From Kineococcus rubinsiae (GTDB taxonomy: Bacteria; Actinomycetota; Actinomycetes; Actinomycetales; Kineococcaceae), in NCBI RefSeq assembly GCF_011839805.1, contig NZ_VWPY01000006.1, positions 87,233-151,232 on the forward strand: a stretch of 64,000 nucleotides of DNA. The letters run 5' to 3'. This document shows, piece after piece, positions 25,453 to 35,110 of this stretch. The notes beneath the pieces are model-generated. The model was not told where the DNA came from. It did no database searches and was given only the letters and a program-made list of their open reading frames with translations. The translations under genes and the position numbers were made by a program. Position 1 is the stretch's first letter. Every line of letters begins with the position of its first letter.

Positions 25453-26367
25453 ATGAGCACTGCGCCGGCCGGGGCGACCACGGCGTCGTCCACGCTCCCC
25501 GCGGTCGGCATGGTGATCGGGGCCGCCGCGTCGGTGCAGGTCGGTGCGGCCGTCGCGAGCCGGCTCTTCGACCCGGTGGGCGCGACGGGCGCCACGGCGC
25601 TGCGGCTGGGGCTCGCCGCGGTCGTGCTGGTCCTCGTCGTCCGCCCCCGCGTGCGGACGTGGTCGCGGCGGCAGTGGCTGCTGTCGGCGGGCTTCGGCGT
25701 GAGCCTCGCCGCCATGAACTCCGCGTTCTACCTCGCCATCGACCGCATCCCCCTCGGCGTGGCCGTCACGTGCGAGTTCCTCGGCCCGCTCGTGCTGTCC
25801 GCGGTGCTGACGCGGCGCGCCCGCGACCTCGTGTGGGTGGTGCTCGCCCTCGTCGGGGTCGCGACGCTCGGGCTCGGCGGGGACGGCGCGGGCGGTGACC
25901 TCGACCTCGCCGGGGTCGCGCTGGCGCTGGTCGCGGGCGCGTTCTGGGCCGCCTACGTCCTGCTCAGCGCGCGGGTCGGCGCCGCCCTGCCCGGGCAGTC
26001 CGGCCTCGCGGTCGCGAGCGTCGTCGCCGGGGTGCTCGTCCTGCCCGCGGGTCTCGCCGGCGCCGGGACGGACCTGCTGCACCCCGCGGTCCTCGGCCTC
26101 GGGCTCGTCGTCGCGCTCGCGTCCTCCGTCGTGCCGTACTCCCTCGAGCTGGTCGCGCTGCGGCGCCTGCCCGCGCGGACCTTCGGCGTCCTGCTGAGCC
26201 TCGAACCGGGCATCGCGGCCCTCGTCGGCCTCCTCGCGCTCGGCCAGGCGCTGCCCCTGACCTCCGTCGTCGCGATCGCCGTCGTCGTGGCCGCCAGCGC
26301 GGGGTCGACGCTGTCGGCGCGCCGCGAGCGCGATCTGGCCACGCACCCGCACGTCCCGGGCGGCTAG
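25453..26367 (+). CDS. EamA/DMT-family transporter (RhtA-like)
   Basis: This 304-residue integral membrane protein has about ten hydrophobic helices in two homologous halves, each with an EamA domain. Typical segments are [21 protein letters not shown] in the first half and [42 protein letters not shown] in the second. That second motif is characteristic of RhtA-like amino-acid or metabolite exporters. ATG start; the hairpin repeat at 25392-25426 separates it from cynS. The substrate is not predictable. Confidence 0.88.
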   Translation: MSTAPAGATTASSTLPAVGMVIGAAASVQVGAAVASRLFDPVGATGATALRLGLAAVVLVLVVRPRVRTWSRRQWLLSAGFGVSLAAMNSAFYLAIDRIPLGVAVTCEFLGPLVLSAVLTRRARDLVWVVLALVGVATLGLGGDGAGGDLDLAGVALALVAGAFWAAYVLLSARVGAALPGQSGLAVASVVAGVLVLPAGLAGAGTDLLHPAVLGLGLVVALASSVVPYSLELVALRRLPARTFGVLLSLEPGIAALVGLLALGQALPLTSVVAIAVVVAASAGSTLSARRERDLATHPHVPGG

Positions 26368-26420
26368 CCTCAGCCCGAACCCGGCCGTGGCGGCCGGAGG
26401 ACCCGTCGAGGAGGACGAAC

Positions 26421-28367
26421 GTGAGCACCCAGGACAGCGCGCCCGCGCCGATCTCCGTCGCGCCCGACGCGGCGTTCGCGCAGCAGGCCGTGGCCAAGGC
26501 CGACCTGTACGAGAGGGCCGCCGCGGACCGCCTCGGGTTCTGGGCCGAGCAGGCCCGCGCCCACGTGGACTGGGACACCGACTTCACCCAGACCCTGGAC
26601 TGGAGCGACGCGCCCTTCGCGAAGTGGTTCGTCGGCGGCCGCCTCAACGTCGCCGTGAACTGCGTCGACCGCCACGTCGCGGCCGGCCACGGCGACCGCG
26701 TCGCGCTGCACTTCGAGGGCGAACCCGGTGACACGCAGACCGTCACGTACGCGCAGCTGTCCGAGCAGGTGAACCGGGCCGCCAACGCGCTGACCGCGCT
26801 GGGCGTCGAGGCGGGCGACCGCGTCGCGATCTACCTGCCGATGCTCGTCGAGTCCGTCGTCGCGATGCTCGCGTGCGCGCGCCTGGGCGCCCCGCACAGC
26901 GTCGTGTTCGGCGGGTTCTCCGCCGACGCGCTGCACTCGCGCATCAACGACGCCGAGGCGAAGGTCGTCATCACGTGCGACGGCTCCTACCGCCGCGGCA
27001 AGGCGACCACGCTGAAGCCCGCCGTCGACGCCGCGATCGCCAAGGGCTGCCCGAGCGTCGCGGCCGTCCTCGTGGTGCGCCGCAACGGCGAGGACGTTGC
27101 GTGGAACGAGGGCCTGGACGTCTGGTGGCACGAGGCGCTGGAGCAGGCGAGCCCCGAGCACGAGGCGCAGGCCTTCGACGCCGAGCAGCCGCTGTTCATC
27201 CTCTACACCTCGGGCACCACCGGGAAGCCCAAGGGGATCCTGCACACCTCCGGCGGGTACCTCACCCAGATCGCGTTCACGATGCGCGCGGTGTTCGACC
27301 TGCGCCCCGAGACCGACGTCTACTGGTGCACCGCCGACGTCGGCTGGGTCACGGGCCACTCCTACGTCGTCTACGGCCCGCTGGCCAACGGCGCCACCCA
27401 GGTCATCTACGAGGGCACGCCCGACACCCCCGGCAAGGACCGCTGGTGGTCCCTGGTCGAGAAGTACGGCGTGACGATCCTCTACACCGCGCCCACGGCG
27501 ATCCGGACCTGCATGAAGTGGGGCGAGGAGTTCCCGGCGGGCCACGACCTGTCCTCGCTGCGCCTGCTGGGCAGCGTGGGCGAGAACATCAACCCCGAGG
27601 CCTGGTCCTGGTACCGCCGCGTCATCGGCGCGGGCCGCACGCCCATCGTCGACACGTGGTGGCAGACCGAGACCGGCGGGCACATGATCACCCCGCTGCC
27701 GGGCGTCACGACGCTCAAGCCCGGCTCGGCGCAGGTGCCCGTGCCGGGGATCGTGGCCGAGGTCGTCGACGACGCGGGCGAGCCCGTCGGGCACGGCGAG
27801 GCCGGCTACCTCGTCCTCACCGAGCCGTGGCCCGCGATGCTGCGCGGCCTCTGGCACGACGACCAGCGCTTCAAGGACACGTACTGGGCGCGCTTCCCGG
27901 GCCGCTACTTCGCGGGCGACGGCGCCAAGCGCGACGAGGACGGCGACATCTGGCTGCTGGGTCGCGTCGACGACGTCATGAACGTCTCGGGCCACCGGCT
28001 CTCCACGGCCGAGATCGAGTCGGCGCTGGTCTCGCACCCCGACGTCGCGGAGGCCGCGGTCGTCGGCGCCACCGACGAGACGACGGGCCAGTCGGTCGTC
28101 GCCTTCGTCATCCTCCGCGCCGGGCACGAGGAGGGCCCCGACACCGTCGCGGACCTGCGCAACCACGTCGGCAAGGAGATCGGGCCCATCGCCAAGCCCC
28201 GCTCGATCATGGTCGTGGCGGAGCTGCCCAAGACGCGCTCCGGCAAGATCATGCGGCGCCTGCTGCGCGACGTCGCCGAGCACCGCGAGCCCGGTGACGT
28301 CACGACGCTGACCGACTCCACCGTCATGGACTCCATCCGCGGCGGCATGAAGGCCGCCGACGACTGA
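26421..28367 (+). CDS. acsA: Acetyl-CoA synthetase
   Basis: This 648-residue enzyme activates acetate to acetyl-CoA through an acetyl-AMP intermediate. The ATP-binding P-loop reads [12 protein letters not shown]. The acetate-site block is [24 protein letters not shown], with Trp residues as in Acs. The C-terminal Lys of [14 protein letters not shown] is the site commonly regulated by acetylation. Length matches the family (about 650). It corresponds in position to acs (Rv3667) beside the nth/marP block of M. tuberculosis. GTG start preceded by a GAGGAGGA site. Confidence 0.95.
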   Translation: MSTQDSAPAPISVAPDAAFAQQAVAKADLYERAAADRLGFWAEQARAHVDWDTDFTQTLDWSDAPFAKWFVGGRLNVAVNCVDRHVAAGHGDRVALHFEGEPGDTQTVTYAQLSEQVNRAANALTALGVEAGDRVAIYLPMLVESVVAMLACARLGAPHSVVFGGFSADALHSRINDAEAKVVITCDGSYRRGKATTLKPAVDAAIAKGCPSVAAVLVVRRNGEDVAWNEGLDVWWHEALEQASPEHEAQAFDAEQPLFILYTSGTTGKPKGILHTSGGYLTQIAFTMRAVFDLRPETDVYWCTADVGWVTGHSYVVYGPLANGATQVIYEGTPDTPGKDRWWSLVEKYGVTILYTAPTAIRTCMKWGEEFPAGHDLSSLRLLGSVGENINPEAWSWYRRVIGAGRTPIVDTWWQTETGGHMITPLPGVTTLKPGSAQVPVPGIVAEVVDDAGEPVGHGEAGYLVLTEPWPAMLRGLWHDDQRFKDTYWARFPGRYFAGDGAKRDEDGDIWLLGRVDDVMNVSGHRLSTAEIESALVSHPDVAEAAVVGATDETTGQSVVAFVILRAGHEEGPDTVADLRNHVGKEIGPIAKPRSIMVVAELPKTRSGKIMRRLLRDVAEHREPGDVTTLTDSTVMDSIRGGMKAADD

Positions 28368-28443
28368 CGTCCTGCACGTGATCTGCACCGCACCCGACCT
28401 GCGCACCGCCGCGCGGGCCGGGGCGGTGCGTCACGGTGGGAGG

Positions 28444-29454
28444 GTGCTGCGCCGACACCCCTCGCACCCGACCCGCGCCCTGGTCGCCACCGTCGTGGCC
28501 ACCGGCGTCGTGGCCTGCGGGGCCCTGCTCGCCACCGCCCCGCAGTGGGTGGGCCTCGCGGGCTCCCGCCCCTTCGTCTGGACCGTGCCCTTCCGCCTCC
28601 CCGTCGCCCTGGGCACCGCGGCGCTCGCGGGCGTCGCCGGGCTCGCGGGGCTGCGGTTCCGGCGCGTGCTGCCCGCGGCCCTGGTCCTCGCGGTGGCCGC
28701 CGGGACGTCCCTGGCGGTCACGCTCGGGCGCGGCGCGGGGGCGGGGGAGCTGCCGCCGGCCGCGCCCGGCGACGTGACCGTCCTCGCGGCCAACGTCTTC
28801 GTCGCCGCGGCCGACCCCGCCGCGGTCGCCGCGCTGGCCCTGCGCGACAACGCCGACGCGGTCTCCCTGCCCGAGTCGACGCAGGCCTACGCCGACGACG
28901 TCGCGGCGCGGATCGAGGCCGGCGGGGGAGCGCGCATGCAGGTGTTCTTCGCCGCCGACCGCGGTGACGGGCGGGGCACCTACGGCACGGCGCTGCTGGT
29001 CAGCGAGGCGCTGGGGACCTACCGCCCCACCGGCGAGCTCGCCAACGGGTTCAAGGCCGTCGTGACGGCCGCCCCCGTCTCCGGGCGGGGCCCCGTCCTC
29101 GCCGCCGCCCACACCGCGGCCCCCGTGACGGCCCTGCTGCCGCAGTGGCGCCGCGAGACGGCCGCCGTGGCCGCCTGGTGCGCGGCGACGCCGGGCGCGC
29201 TGCTCGCGGGCGACCTCAACGCCACCCTCGACCACCCGGGGCTGCGGCTGAGCGGCTCCTGCGTGGACGCCGGGCGGGAGACGGGCACGGGCGCGCGCGG
29301 CACCTGGCCCGCGCGCGTGCCCGCCGCGCTCGGCGCCACCATCGACCACGCGCTGGCCGACGGGGACGCCTGGCGGGCGGTCGGCTCCCGCGTCGAGGCC
29401 CTGCGCGGCAGCGACCACCGGGCCCTCGTGACCCGGTGGCGACCCGTCGGCTGA
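28444..29454 (+). CDS. Endonuclease/exonuclease/phosphatase (EEP) family membrane protein
   Basis: This protein of about 336 residues has two or three N-terminal membrane helices (about 12-95), then an extracytoplasmic EEP-fold domain (about 105-336). Family positions visible are VLAANVF, LAGDLNATLDHPGL and the C-terminal IDHALADG and GSDHRALVTRW, which hold the Asp, Asn and His residues of the metal-dependent site. In VSLPESTQ the expected Glu of the LQE motif is shifted to PES. The substrate is unknown (phosphodiester or lipid). GTG at 28444 is chosen; the frame is open back to 28378. Confidence 0.78.
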   Translation: MLRRHPSHPTRALVATVVATGVVACGALLATAPQWVGLAGSRPFVWTVPFRLPVALGTAALAGVAGLAGLRFRRVLPAALVLAVAAGTSLAVTLGRGAGAGELPPAAPGDVTVLAANVFVAAADPAAVAALALRDNADAVSLPESTQAYADDVAARIEAGGGARMQVFFAADRGDGRGTYGTALLVSEALGTYRPTGELANGFKAVVTAAPVSGRGPVLAAAHTAAPVTALLPQWRRETAAVAAWCAATPGALLAGDLNATLDHPGLRLSGSCVDAGRETGTGARGTWPARVPAALGATIDHALADGDAWRAVGSRVEALRGSDHRALVTRWRPVG

Positions 29455-29830
29455 GGCCCTCCGCGACCACGCGGACGGCAGGAGTCGACACTGCGTCGAT
29501 GAGTGGTCGACAGTGCGTCGACACCCCGTTGGTCCGATCGGTGCACGCGGCCCGGCGCAGTTGCTGGAACGCTCACGCAACGGCCCCGCGCACCCCTAGT
29601 CTCTCCGTGATCAGCGCTCGTTCCCCTGTGCGAGAGAGCGATCACTGCGTCGCCGTCGGTCCCCCCGCCGGCGGCGACGCGCACCCCCCGACCGCCGGCC
29701 GCGGCTCCCGGAGCCCGGGCGACGACGGCCCGGGTGGAGATCCGCCGGACAGGCCCTAGGGTTCCTCCTGCCGCGTGCGAGACCGCCGACGGCCCGGCAA
29801 CCGCCGCCCGCGGCGGCACGAGGAGGACTG
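29455..29830. other. 376-bp intergenic region
   Basis: No gene was found here. It holds the pair of 17-bp direct repeats at 29484-29522 and a stretch of unusually low GC for this genome near 29595-29640. An imperfect inverted repeat in that stretch runs from GTGATC at about 29607 to GATCAC at about 29645. This probably contains the promoter and control region of the holin-like gene at 29831. Confidence 0.6.
29484..29522. repeat. Two 17-bp direct repeats at 22-bp pitch
   Basis: GTCGACACTGCGTCGAT at 29484-29500 and GTCGACAGTGCGTCGAC at 29506-29522 differ at two positions. Each unit is itself a partial palindrome (GTCGAC facing GTCGAY). The 22-bp pitch is about two helical turns, as expected for two regulator dimers on one DNA face. 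The regulator is unknown. Confidence 0.55.
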
Positions 29831-30286
29831 ATGTCGACCGTCTACGACCGGAAGCCGGTCACCCCGCCCGAGCGCAGCATCGGGCAGCTCGTGTCCGACG
29901 CGACGAAGGACATCTCGGAGCTGGTCCGCTACGAGGTCGCGCTGGCCAAGGCCGAGATCACCGCCGACGTGAAGAACGGCGCCCTCGGCGGCGGCCTGTT
30001 CGCCGTCGCCGGCGTGTTCGGCTTCGTCGCCTTCATCTTCCTCGGCGTCACCGTGGCCTACGCGCTGCACGAGGGCGCCGGCTGGCCCGTCTGGCTGTCG
30101 TTCCTGGTCGTCGCCGTCGCGATGCTCCTCGTCGCGGGCGCGCTCGCCGTCGTCGGCCTGGGCGCCATCAAGAAGGTCCGCCCGCCGGAGCGCACCATCC
30201 GCACCACCAAGGAGACCGTCGCCGTGCTGAAGGCCAGCGCGACGGGCAAGCCGAGCACCGTCTCCCCCGCGCTGACCAAGCGCTGA
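29831..30286 (+). CDS. Phage-holin-superfamily (Holin-X) membrane protein
   Basis: This 151-residue protein has the actinobacterial Holin-X pattern. An N-terminal amphipathic helix (IGQLVSDATKDISELVRYEVALAKAEITADVKN) is followed by two membrane helices (about 55-80 and 88-115) and a charged tail. It matches the position of Rv3669 in the conserved mycobacterial order. Despite the family name it is a chromosomal gene found outside prophages; its function is unknown. ATG start after a GAGGAGG site. An alpha/beta hydrolase gene follows 32 bp later. Confidence 0.85.
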   Translation: MSTVYDRKPVTPPERSIGQLVSDATKDISELVRYEVALAKAEITADVKNGALGGGLFAVAGVFGFVAFIFLGVTVAYALHEGAGWPVWLSFLVVAVAMLLVAGALAVVGLGAIKKVRPPERTIRTTKETVAVLKASATGKPSTVSPALTKR

Positions 30287-30318
30287 GGACGACGAGCGGC
30301 TGACGAGGACGCCGGGGC

Positions 30319-31239
30319 GTGCCGGGGAGCACCACCGACGTCTCGGCCGTCCTCGTCGAGGGCCCGTGGCGGCACCGGCTGGTCGCCGCCCACGGGGCCC
30401 GCTTCCACGTGGCCGAGCTGGGCTCCGGCCCGCTCGTGCTGCTGCTGCACGCCTTCCCGCAGTTCTGGTGGGCGTGGCGCCACCAGCTCGTCGCCCTCGC
30501 CGAGGCGGGGTACCGGGCCGTCGCGATGGACCTGCGCGGCTACGGCGCGAGCGACAAGCCGCCCCGCGGCTACGACACCCCCACGTCCGCGGCCGACGTC
30601 GCGGCCCTGGTCCGGGCCCTCGGTGAGCGCGACGCCGTCGTCGTCGGGCACGGCATCTCCGGCCGCACCGCCTGGGCGCTGCCGTCGCTGCACCCCGGGC
30701 AGGTCCGCGGCATCGTCGTCGTCGGGGCCGCCCACCCGCTGCTGAGCGTGCAGGTCCTCGCCGACCGCGCCCGCCGAGGGACGGGCCCCCTGCGGGCCAG
30801 CGCCGCGGCCCTCGTCCGCCAGGTCCCCGTCCTGCCCGAGCGCCGGCTCGTGCACGGCGACGGCGTCGAGCAGGTCCTGCGGGCCGGGGCCGGCCCCGGG
30901 TGGCCGGGGAGCGAGGAGCTGCACCGCTACCGCGAGGCCGTCCGCGTCCCCTTCGTCGCCCACTCCGCGCTGGAGTACCACCGCTGGATCGCCCGCTCGC
31001 CCCTGCGCGGGGACGGCCGTCGCTTCGCGGCCAGCGTGCGGGGCCCCGTCGACGTGCCGGTGCTGCAGGTGCGCGGCGCGCTGGACCCCACCGTCGGCCC
31101 GCGGGCGCTGGCGGCCGCGGAGGAGTACGCCGCCGGGCCGCACCGCGCCGTCGAGGTCCCCGGGGCCGGGCACTACGTGCCCGAGGAGGCCCCCGAGCGG
31201 TTCAGCTCCGTGCTGCTGTCGTGGCTGGCGCGGAGCTGA
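30319..31239 (+). CDS. Alpha/beta-fold hydrolase, EphE-like
   Basis: This 306-residue protein has the epoxide-hydrolase-like fold. The oxyanion segment LLLHAFPQFWWAWRHQ and MDLRGYGASDKPPRGYD are well conserved. At the nucleophile elbow, where active members have GHDWGG or GHSxGG, the sequence is GHGISG (110-115), placing Gly112 where Asp or Ser is expected. A late acidic residue (RGALDPTVG) and His (GAGHYVPEEAPE) are present. It is probably the positional counterpart of ephE (Rv3670). It may be catalytically inactive or use another residue. GTG start. Confidence 0.82.
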   Translation: MPGSTTDVSAVLVEGPWRHRLVAAHGARFHVAELGSGPLVLLLHAFPQFWWAWRHQLVALAEAGYRAVAMDLRGYGASDKPPRGYDTPTSAADVAALVRALGERDAVVVGHGISGRTAWALPSLHPGQVRGIVVVGAAHPLLSVQVLADRARRGTGPLRASAAALVRQVPVLPERRLVHGDGVEQVLRAGAGPGWPGSEELHRYREAVRVPFVAHSALEYHRWIARSPLRGDGRRFAASVRGPVDVPVLQVRGALDPTVGPRALAAAEEYAAGPHRAVEVPGAGHYVPEEAPERFSSVLLSWLARS

Positions 31240-31275
31240 CCGCCGGGGTCCTCCCCGTGGTGATCTGACCGGTGC

Positions 31276-32232
31276 TCAGCCGGTGGTGAGCGGTCCGTAC
31301 GTAAGGACCGGCTCGGCCATCTCCAGGTCCGCGGTGGCCTGGATGAGCTCGATGAGCTCGGGGTCCAGCCCCGGCGCGAACTCCTCGTAACGCTCCTCGG
31401 CGATCGTCATCGGCGCGCCCTCGGGGGCCTGCTCGGTGCCGTCGAGGTCGGTGCCGTCCTTCGACGGCGAGGCGCCGCGGTAGATCTTCGCGGCCTCGGA
31501 CAACCCGGTCAGGTCGAAGCTGTACTGCTTGGACTGCCAGCCCAGGTCGACCATGGCCTTGACCTCGGGGAACTTCTCCGCGTTGGTCTTCGGGATCGGC
31601 AGGAGCTTCTTCCAGTCCACCCCGAGGGTCTCCAGCGCCTTGGCGTACCCGTTCTCGTGCGCCTGGTCGCGCACGATGAGGTAGCTGACGGTGGAGCGCA
31701 GCGTCTTGTTCGAGGACATCTCGTAGATGCGGCACTTCTGCAGCCGGCCCGTGGACTCGAGCATGAGGTTGTAGAGCAGGTCGAGCACGAGGTTGCCGGA
31801 GTTGTAGACGTAGCTGCCGCTCCACGGGTTGCCGGCGGAGTCCACCGGCAGCGCGCCCTGGGCGCCCACGAGGTAGTGGTGGATGTTCCCCTCGGTCAGC
31901 GCGGACGCCAGCGGGGTGGCCCCCTTCGCGCCGGGGGTGTCCAGGGTGTCGCTGTCCTTGCCCTGGTAGCGCGGCGACCCGTCGAGCAGGCGGGCGATGG
32001 TGGTGCCGATCAGCTCGACGTGGCTGATCTCCTCCGTGCCGATGCCCTGCAGGAGGTCCTTGTACGGCTTCGCGGCGGGCCCACGGAAGTTCATGGCCTG
32101 GAACAGGTACTGCATCATCGTGCGCATCTCGCCGAACTGGCCGCCGAGGCCCTCCTGCAGGGCGTTGGCCGCCGCGGGGTCCGGCTCGTCCTCGGCGATC
32201 TCGTGGATGAGCTTCTGCACGTGGAGGTACAA
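31276..32232 (-). CDS. Manganese catalase
   Basis: This 318-residue non-haem catalase breaks down H2O2 at a di-manganese centre. The four-helix-bundle ligand regions are visible: the early Glu of QFGEMRTMMQYLFQAMNFRG, the EEISHVEL block with Glu and His, and the later DQAHENGYAKALETLGVDW with His. Family elements such as GSYVYNSGNLVLDLLYN are also present. The start is TTG at 32232, supported by a strong GAGGAGAA site. It sits between the ephE-like gene and marP, whose homologues are neighbours in mycobacteria, so it appears to be an insertion in that order. Confidence 0.95.
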   Translation of the reverse strand: MYLHVQKLIHEIAEDEPDPAAANALQEGLGGQFGEMRTMMQYLFQAMNFRGPAAKPYKDLLQGIGTEEISHVELIGTTIARLLDGSPRYQGKDSDTLDTPGAKGATPLASALTEGNIHHYLVGAQGALPVDSAGNPWSGSYVYNSGNLVLDLLYNLMLESTGRLQKCRIYEMSSNKTLRSTVSYLIVRDQAHENGYAKALETLGVDWKKLLPIPKTNAEKFPEVKAMVDLGWQSKQYSFDLTGLSEAAKIYRGASPSKDGTDLDGTEQAPEGAPMTIAEERYEEFAPGLDPELIELIQATADLEMAEPVLTYGPLTTG

Positions 32233-32358
32233 GGGTTCTCCTCAGACGTCGAGCGTCGACCCCCCAGCGGTGGGCCGTGGTTCGACCCTGGCCCTGCCGT
32301 CGTCGGCCCGCGACTCAGAGCACCTGATCGCGTGCCCGGCGTAGCGGACCCCGGGCCG

Positions 32359-33567
32359 TCACTCGGCCGCGCAGGCCCCCGTGCTCACGGCGGCCGTGCT
32401 GTCGCCCGCGGCCGTCAGGACGTCGTCCAGCTCGCCGGGCGTCAGCGCGTAGCCCGTCACGGGGTCGTCCAGGGAGCGCGCGAACACGACGCCGGCGACG
32501 GCACCGTCCTCCGTCAGCAGCGGACCGCCGGAGTTGCCGGGCTCCACGGTCGTGTAGACGGAGTAGACGTCGCGGACGACGGTCGCCTGGTCGTAGATGT
32601 CGCGGCCCTGCGCCTGCAGCACCGAGCGCACCCGCGCGGTGGCCAGCGTGTACGGCCCGTCCAGGGGGAAGCCCGCGACGACCGCGGCGTCGCCGCCGTC
32701 CAGCTGCTCCGCCCGGGGCAGCGCGTCGGCGTCGAGGCCCGGCACGTCGAGCACCGCCAGGTCGAGCGCCGGGTCGTAGGCGACGACGGTCGCGGGGTAG
32801 CGCCGCCCGGTGCCCTGCGGCTGCACCGAGGGCGACTGGACGCCCGCGACGACGTGCGCGTTGGTGACGACCCGGGCCGCCCCGCCGCGGCGCGCGGCGA
32901 CGAAGCCGCTGCCCTCCAGGCCGCGGTCGCAGCTGCTGGCCACGCCCGTGACCTTGACGATCCCCGGCTGCGCGGCGCGCAGCCCGGCCGTGTCGGGCAC
33001 CGTCGAGGCCGGGGCGCGGACGGGGAGGATGGGCTCGGGGTCGACGCCGTCGAAGACGCGGGGGAAGCCGCTGGCCTCCGCGGCCGCCCAGAAGCGGCTC
33101 AGCACGCCGCCGGTCTGCGCCGGGACGACCCGGTCGAGGGTGCTGACGACCGTGGAGCCGGTCACGGCCGAGGCGATGCTCGCCACCGGCGCGGCGCGGG
33201 CCGCCCCCGCGACGACCCAGACCACGAGCAGGGTCGAGAGCAGGCCCGCGACGGCCCCGAGCAGCGCGTCGGCCGCGCGCGCCGGCCGCCACGCCACCCG
33301 GCGGCGCACCCACAGGCCGACCACGCCCAGCAGCAGTCGGCCCAGCAGGGCCAGGGCGATGGTGCCGACGACCACGACGAGGGTGCGCTCCAGGCCCGCC
33401 GACCAGCCGGCGACGACCCCGGGCAGCACCGCGATCCCGAGGAGCGCGCCGCCGACGAGCCCCACCAGGCTGAGCAGCCCGACGACGAGGCCCTCCCGGT
33501 AGCCCGCGACGAGCTGGGCCAGCAGGAGCAGGACGAGCAGGGCGTCCAGCACCAGGGACGCGCTCAC
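32359..33567 (-). CDS. marP: MarP-like membrane serine protease
   Basis: This 402-residue protein is the likely counterpart of M. tuberculosis MarP (Rv3671c), a periplasmic protease required for acid and oxidative stress survival. Four membrane helices (about 1-120, CvpA-like) precede a chymotrypsin-like domain. The triad is His238 (TNAHVV), Asp269 (DLAVLD) and Ser346 (EPGNSGG). Cys213 and the C-terminal Cys near 399 could form the regulatory disulfide known in MarP. GTG at 33567 overlaps the NUDIX gene stop by 4 bp, so it is the last gene of the nth-NUDIX-marP operon. Confidence 0.92.
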   Translation of the reverse strand: MSASLVLDALLVLLLLAQLVAGYREGLVVGLLSLVGLVGGALLGIAVLPGVVAGWSAGLERTLVVVVGTIALALLGRLLLGVVGLWVRRRVAWRPARAADALLGAVAGLLSTLLVVWVVAGAARAAPVASIASAVTGSTVVSTLDRVVPAQTGGVLSRFWAAAEASGFPRVFDGVDPEPILPVRAPASTVPDTAGLRAAQPGIVKVTGVASSCDRGLEGSGFVAARRGGAARVVTNAHVVAGVQSPSVQPQGTGRRYPATVVAYDPALDLAVLDVPGLDADALPRAEQLDGGDAAVVAGFPLDGPYTLATARVRSVLQAQGRDIYDQATVVRDVYSVYTTVEPGNSGGPLLTEDGAVAGVVFARSLDDPVTGYALTPGELDDVLTAAGDSTAAVSTGACAAE

Positions 33568-34238
33568 GTGCGCGCCGCCCACGCCAGGGCGTCGTCGAGG
33601 CTGACCGTCCGGCCGACGGGGCCGCCGTGCTCGTCGAGCCCACCCAGCGCCAGGACGCGCACGAGCACCTCGGCCGTGAAGCCCCACACCAGCAGCCCGC
33701 GGACCGCGAAGGCGGGCCCGCTGTAGCCGCCCGGGGCCCGCACGCGGCGGCGACTGGCGTCGGCCAGCAGCTCGGCGAGGGGAACCCGCTCGACCCGCGC
33801 CACCTCCGCGGGGTCGACGACGCCGACCGCGGAGGGCTCGCGCCACCACGCGACGACGGGCGTCACCGCGTGCCGGGAGTGGGCGAGCAGGAGCTCCGGC
33901 AGGGTCCCGAGCACGTCGACGCCCGCGGGGTCGAGGCCCGTCTCCTCGGCCGCCTCGCGCAGCGCCGTCGCCGCGGGGGAGGCGTCGCCGGGGTCGCCGC
34001 GGCCGCCGGGGAAGGCCACCTGCCCGGAGTGCTGGCGCAGCGTGCCCGCGCGCTCGGTGAGCAGGACCTCGGGCCCGGCGGGGCCGTCGGCGAACAGGAC
34101 GAGGACGGCGGCGGGGCGCGCGGTCGCCGTCGGCGCCAGCCGGTCCTCGCGCCAGCCGAGGTCGGCCGTCGTGACGTCGGGCAGGGCCGCGGCGAGCGGC
34201 CGCAGCCACCCGGGCAGCGGCGCGGGGGAACCCGTCAC
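33564..34238 (-). CDS. NUDIX hydrolase (CoA pyrophosphatase-like)
   Basis: This 224-residue protein has a NUDIX box [27 protein letters not shown] in place of the strict Gx5Ex7REUxEExGU, with the REAAEETGL core intact. Residues upstream ([21 protein letters not shown]) match the CoA-diphosphatase (NudL) subgroup. It is the counterpart of Rv3672c. GTG at 34238 overlaps the nth stop, and its own stop overlaps the marP start, giving a tightly coupled three-gene operon. The thioredoxin-like gene found here in mycobacteria (Rv3673c) is missing. Confidence 0.88.
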   Translation of the reverse strand: MTGSPAPLPGWLRPLAAALPDVTTADLGWREDRLAPTATARPAAVLVLFADGPAGPEVLLTERAGTLRQHSGQVAFPGGRGDPGDASPAATALREAAEETGLDPAGVDVLGTLPELLLAHSRHAVTPVVAWWREPSAVGVVDPAEVARVERVPLAELLADASRRRVRAPGGYSGPAFAVRGLLVWGFTAEVLVRVLALGGLDEHGGPVGRTVSLDDALAWAART

Positions 34239-34966
34239 GACGGGACCGGGGCGGGTTCGCGCACGAGCGCCGCCGCCCGCTCCGGGTCGGTCTCGCCGGT
34301 GCCGTACGAGGGGCACAGCCGGCTGACCGGGCACGCCCCGCAGGCCGGGCGGCGGCTGTGGCACATGCGCCGGCCGTGGAAGATCAGCCGGTGGTTCAGC
34401 AGCCGCCAGTCCTCGCGGGGGAACAGCTCCGCCAGGTCCTGCTCCACCTTCACCGGGTCGTCGTGGGTGCTGAAGCCGAGGCGCCGGGAGAGCCGGCCGA
34501 CGTGGGTGTCGACCGTCAGCCCGGGCACGCCGAAGGCGTCGGTCAGCACCACGTTGGCGGTCTTGCGCCCGACGCCGGGCAGCGCCACGAGGTCGGGCAG
34601 CCGCGGCGGGACCTCGCCGCCGTGCTCCTCGACGAGGCGGGCCGCGAGGCGCACCAGCGCTTCGGCCTTCGTCCGGAAGAACCCCGTCGGCTGGACCAGC
34701 GCCTCCAGCTCGGCGCGGTCGGCGCCCGCGAGGTCGGCCGCCGTGGGGTAGCGGGCGAAGAGCGCGGGCGTGACCTGGTTGACGCGCCGGTCCGTGCACT
34801 GCGCCGAGAGGACCGTGGCGACGAGCAGCTGCAGGGGGGTCGTGAAGTCCAGCTCGCAGCGGGCGTCGGGGTAGCGCTCGCCCAGCAGCCGGTGCACGCG
34901 GCGCGCCCGGCGGGTCCGCGCGAGCGGGGTCTCCGCGGCGGCGTCGACGACGGGGCGGGCTGTCAC
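34235..34966 (-). CDS. nth: Endonuclease III
   Basis: This bifunctional DNA glycosylase/AP lyase removes oxidised pyrimidines. The helix-hairpin-helix is [13 protein letters not shown] with catalytic Lys135, and the Asp of [13 protein letters not shown] (Asp153) completes the site. The C-terminal [4Fe-4S] motif C-x6-C-x2-C-x5-C ([17 protein letters not shown]) is intact. The GTG at 34966 gives 243 residues, normal for Nth; a longer open frame extends upstream through the divergent gene. It leads the nth-NUDIX-marP operon. Confidence 0.95.
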   Translation of the reverse strand: MTARPVVDAAAETPLARTRRARRVHRLLGERYPDARCELDFTTPLQLLVATVLSAQCTDRRVNQVTPALFARYPTAADLAGADRAELEALVQPTGFFRTKAEALVRLAARLVEEHGGEVPPRLPDLVALPGVGRKTANVVLTDAFGVPGLTVDTHVGRLSRRLGFSTHDDPVKVEQDLAELFPREDWRLLNHRLIFHGRRMCHSRRPACGACPVSRLCPSYGTGETDPERAAALVREPAPVPS

Positions 34967-35110
34967 GGCGCCGAGCCTACGGGGAGGCGCGGACAGCGAC
35001 GCCGGGCGCGCAGACCTCCTGCGGGCGTTGGGGTGACGTCGCTGCCCCGGGAGGGTGACGCGGGACGTCTGCAGGTCAAGGGCGCCCCGGCGGGCGACGA
35101 CACGCTGGGC

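Noticed and set aside
29831..30286. Prophage lysis module based on the holin-like gene
   Set aside because: There is no endolysin, phage structural or integrase gene nearby, and the gene belongs to a conserved chromosomal order shared with mycobacteria.
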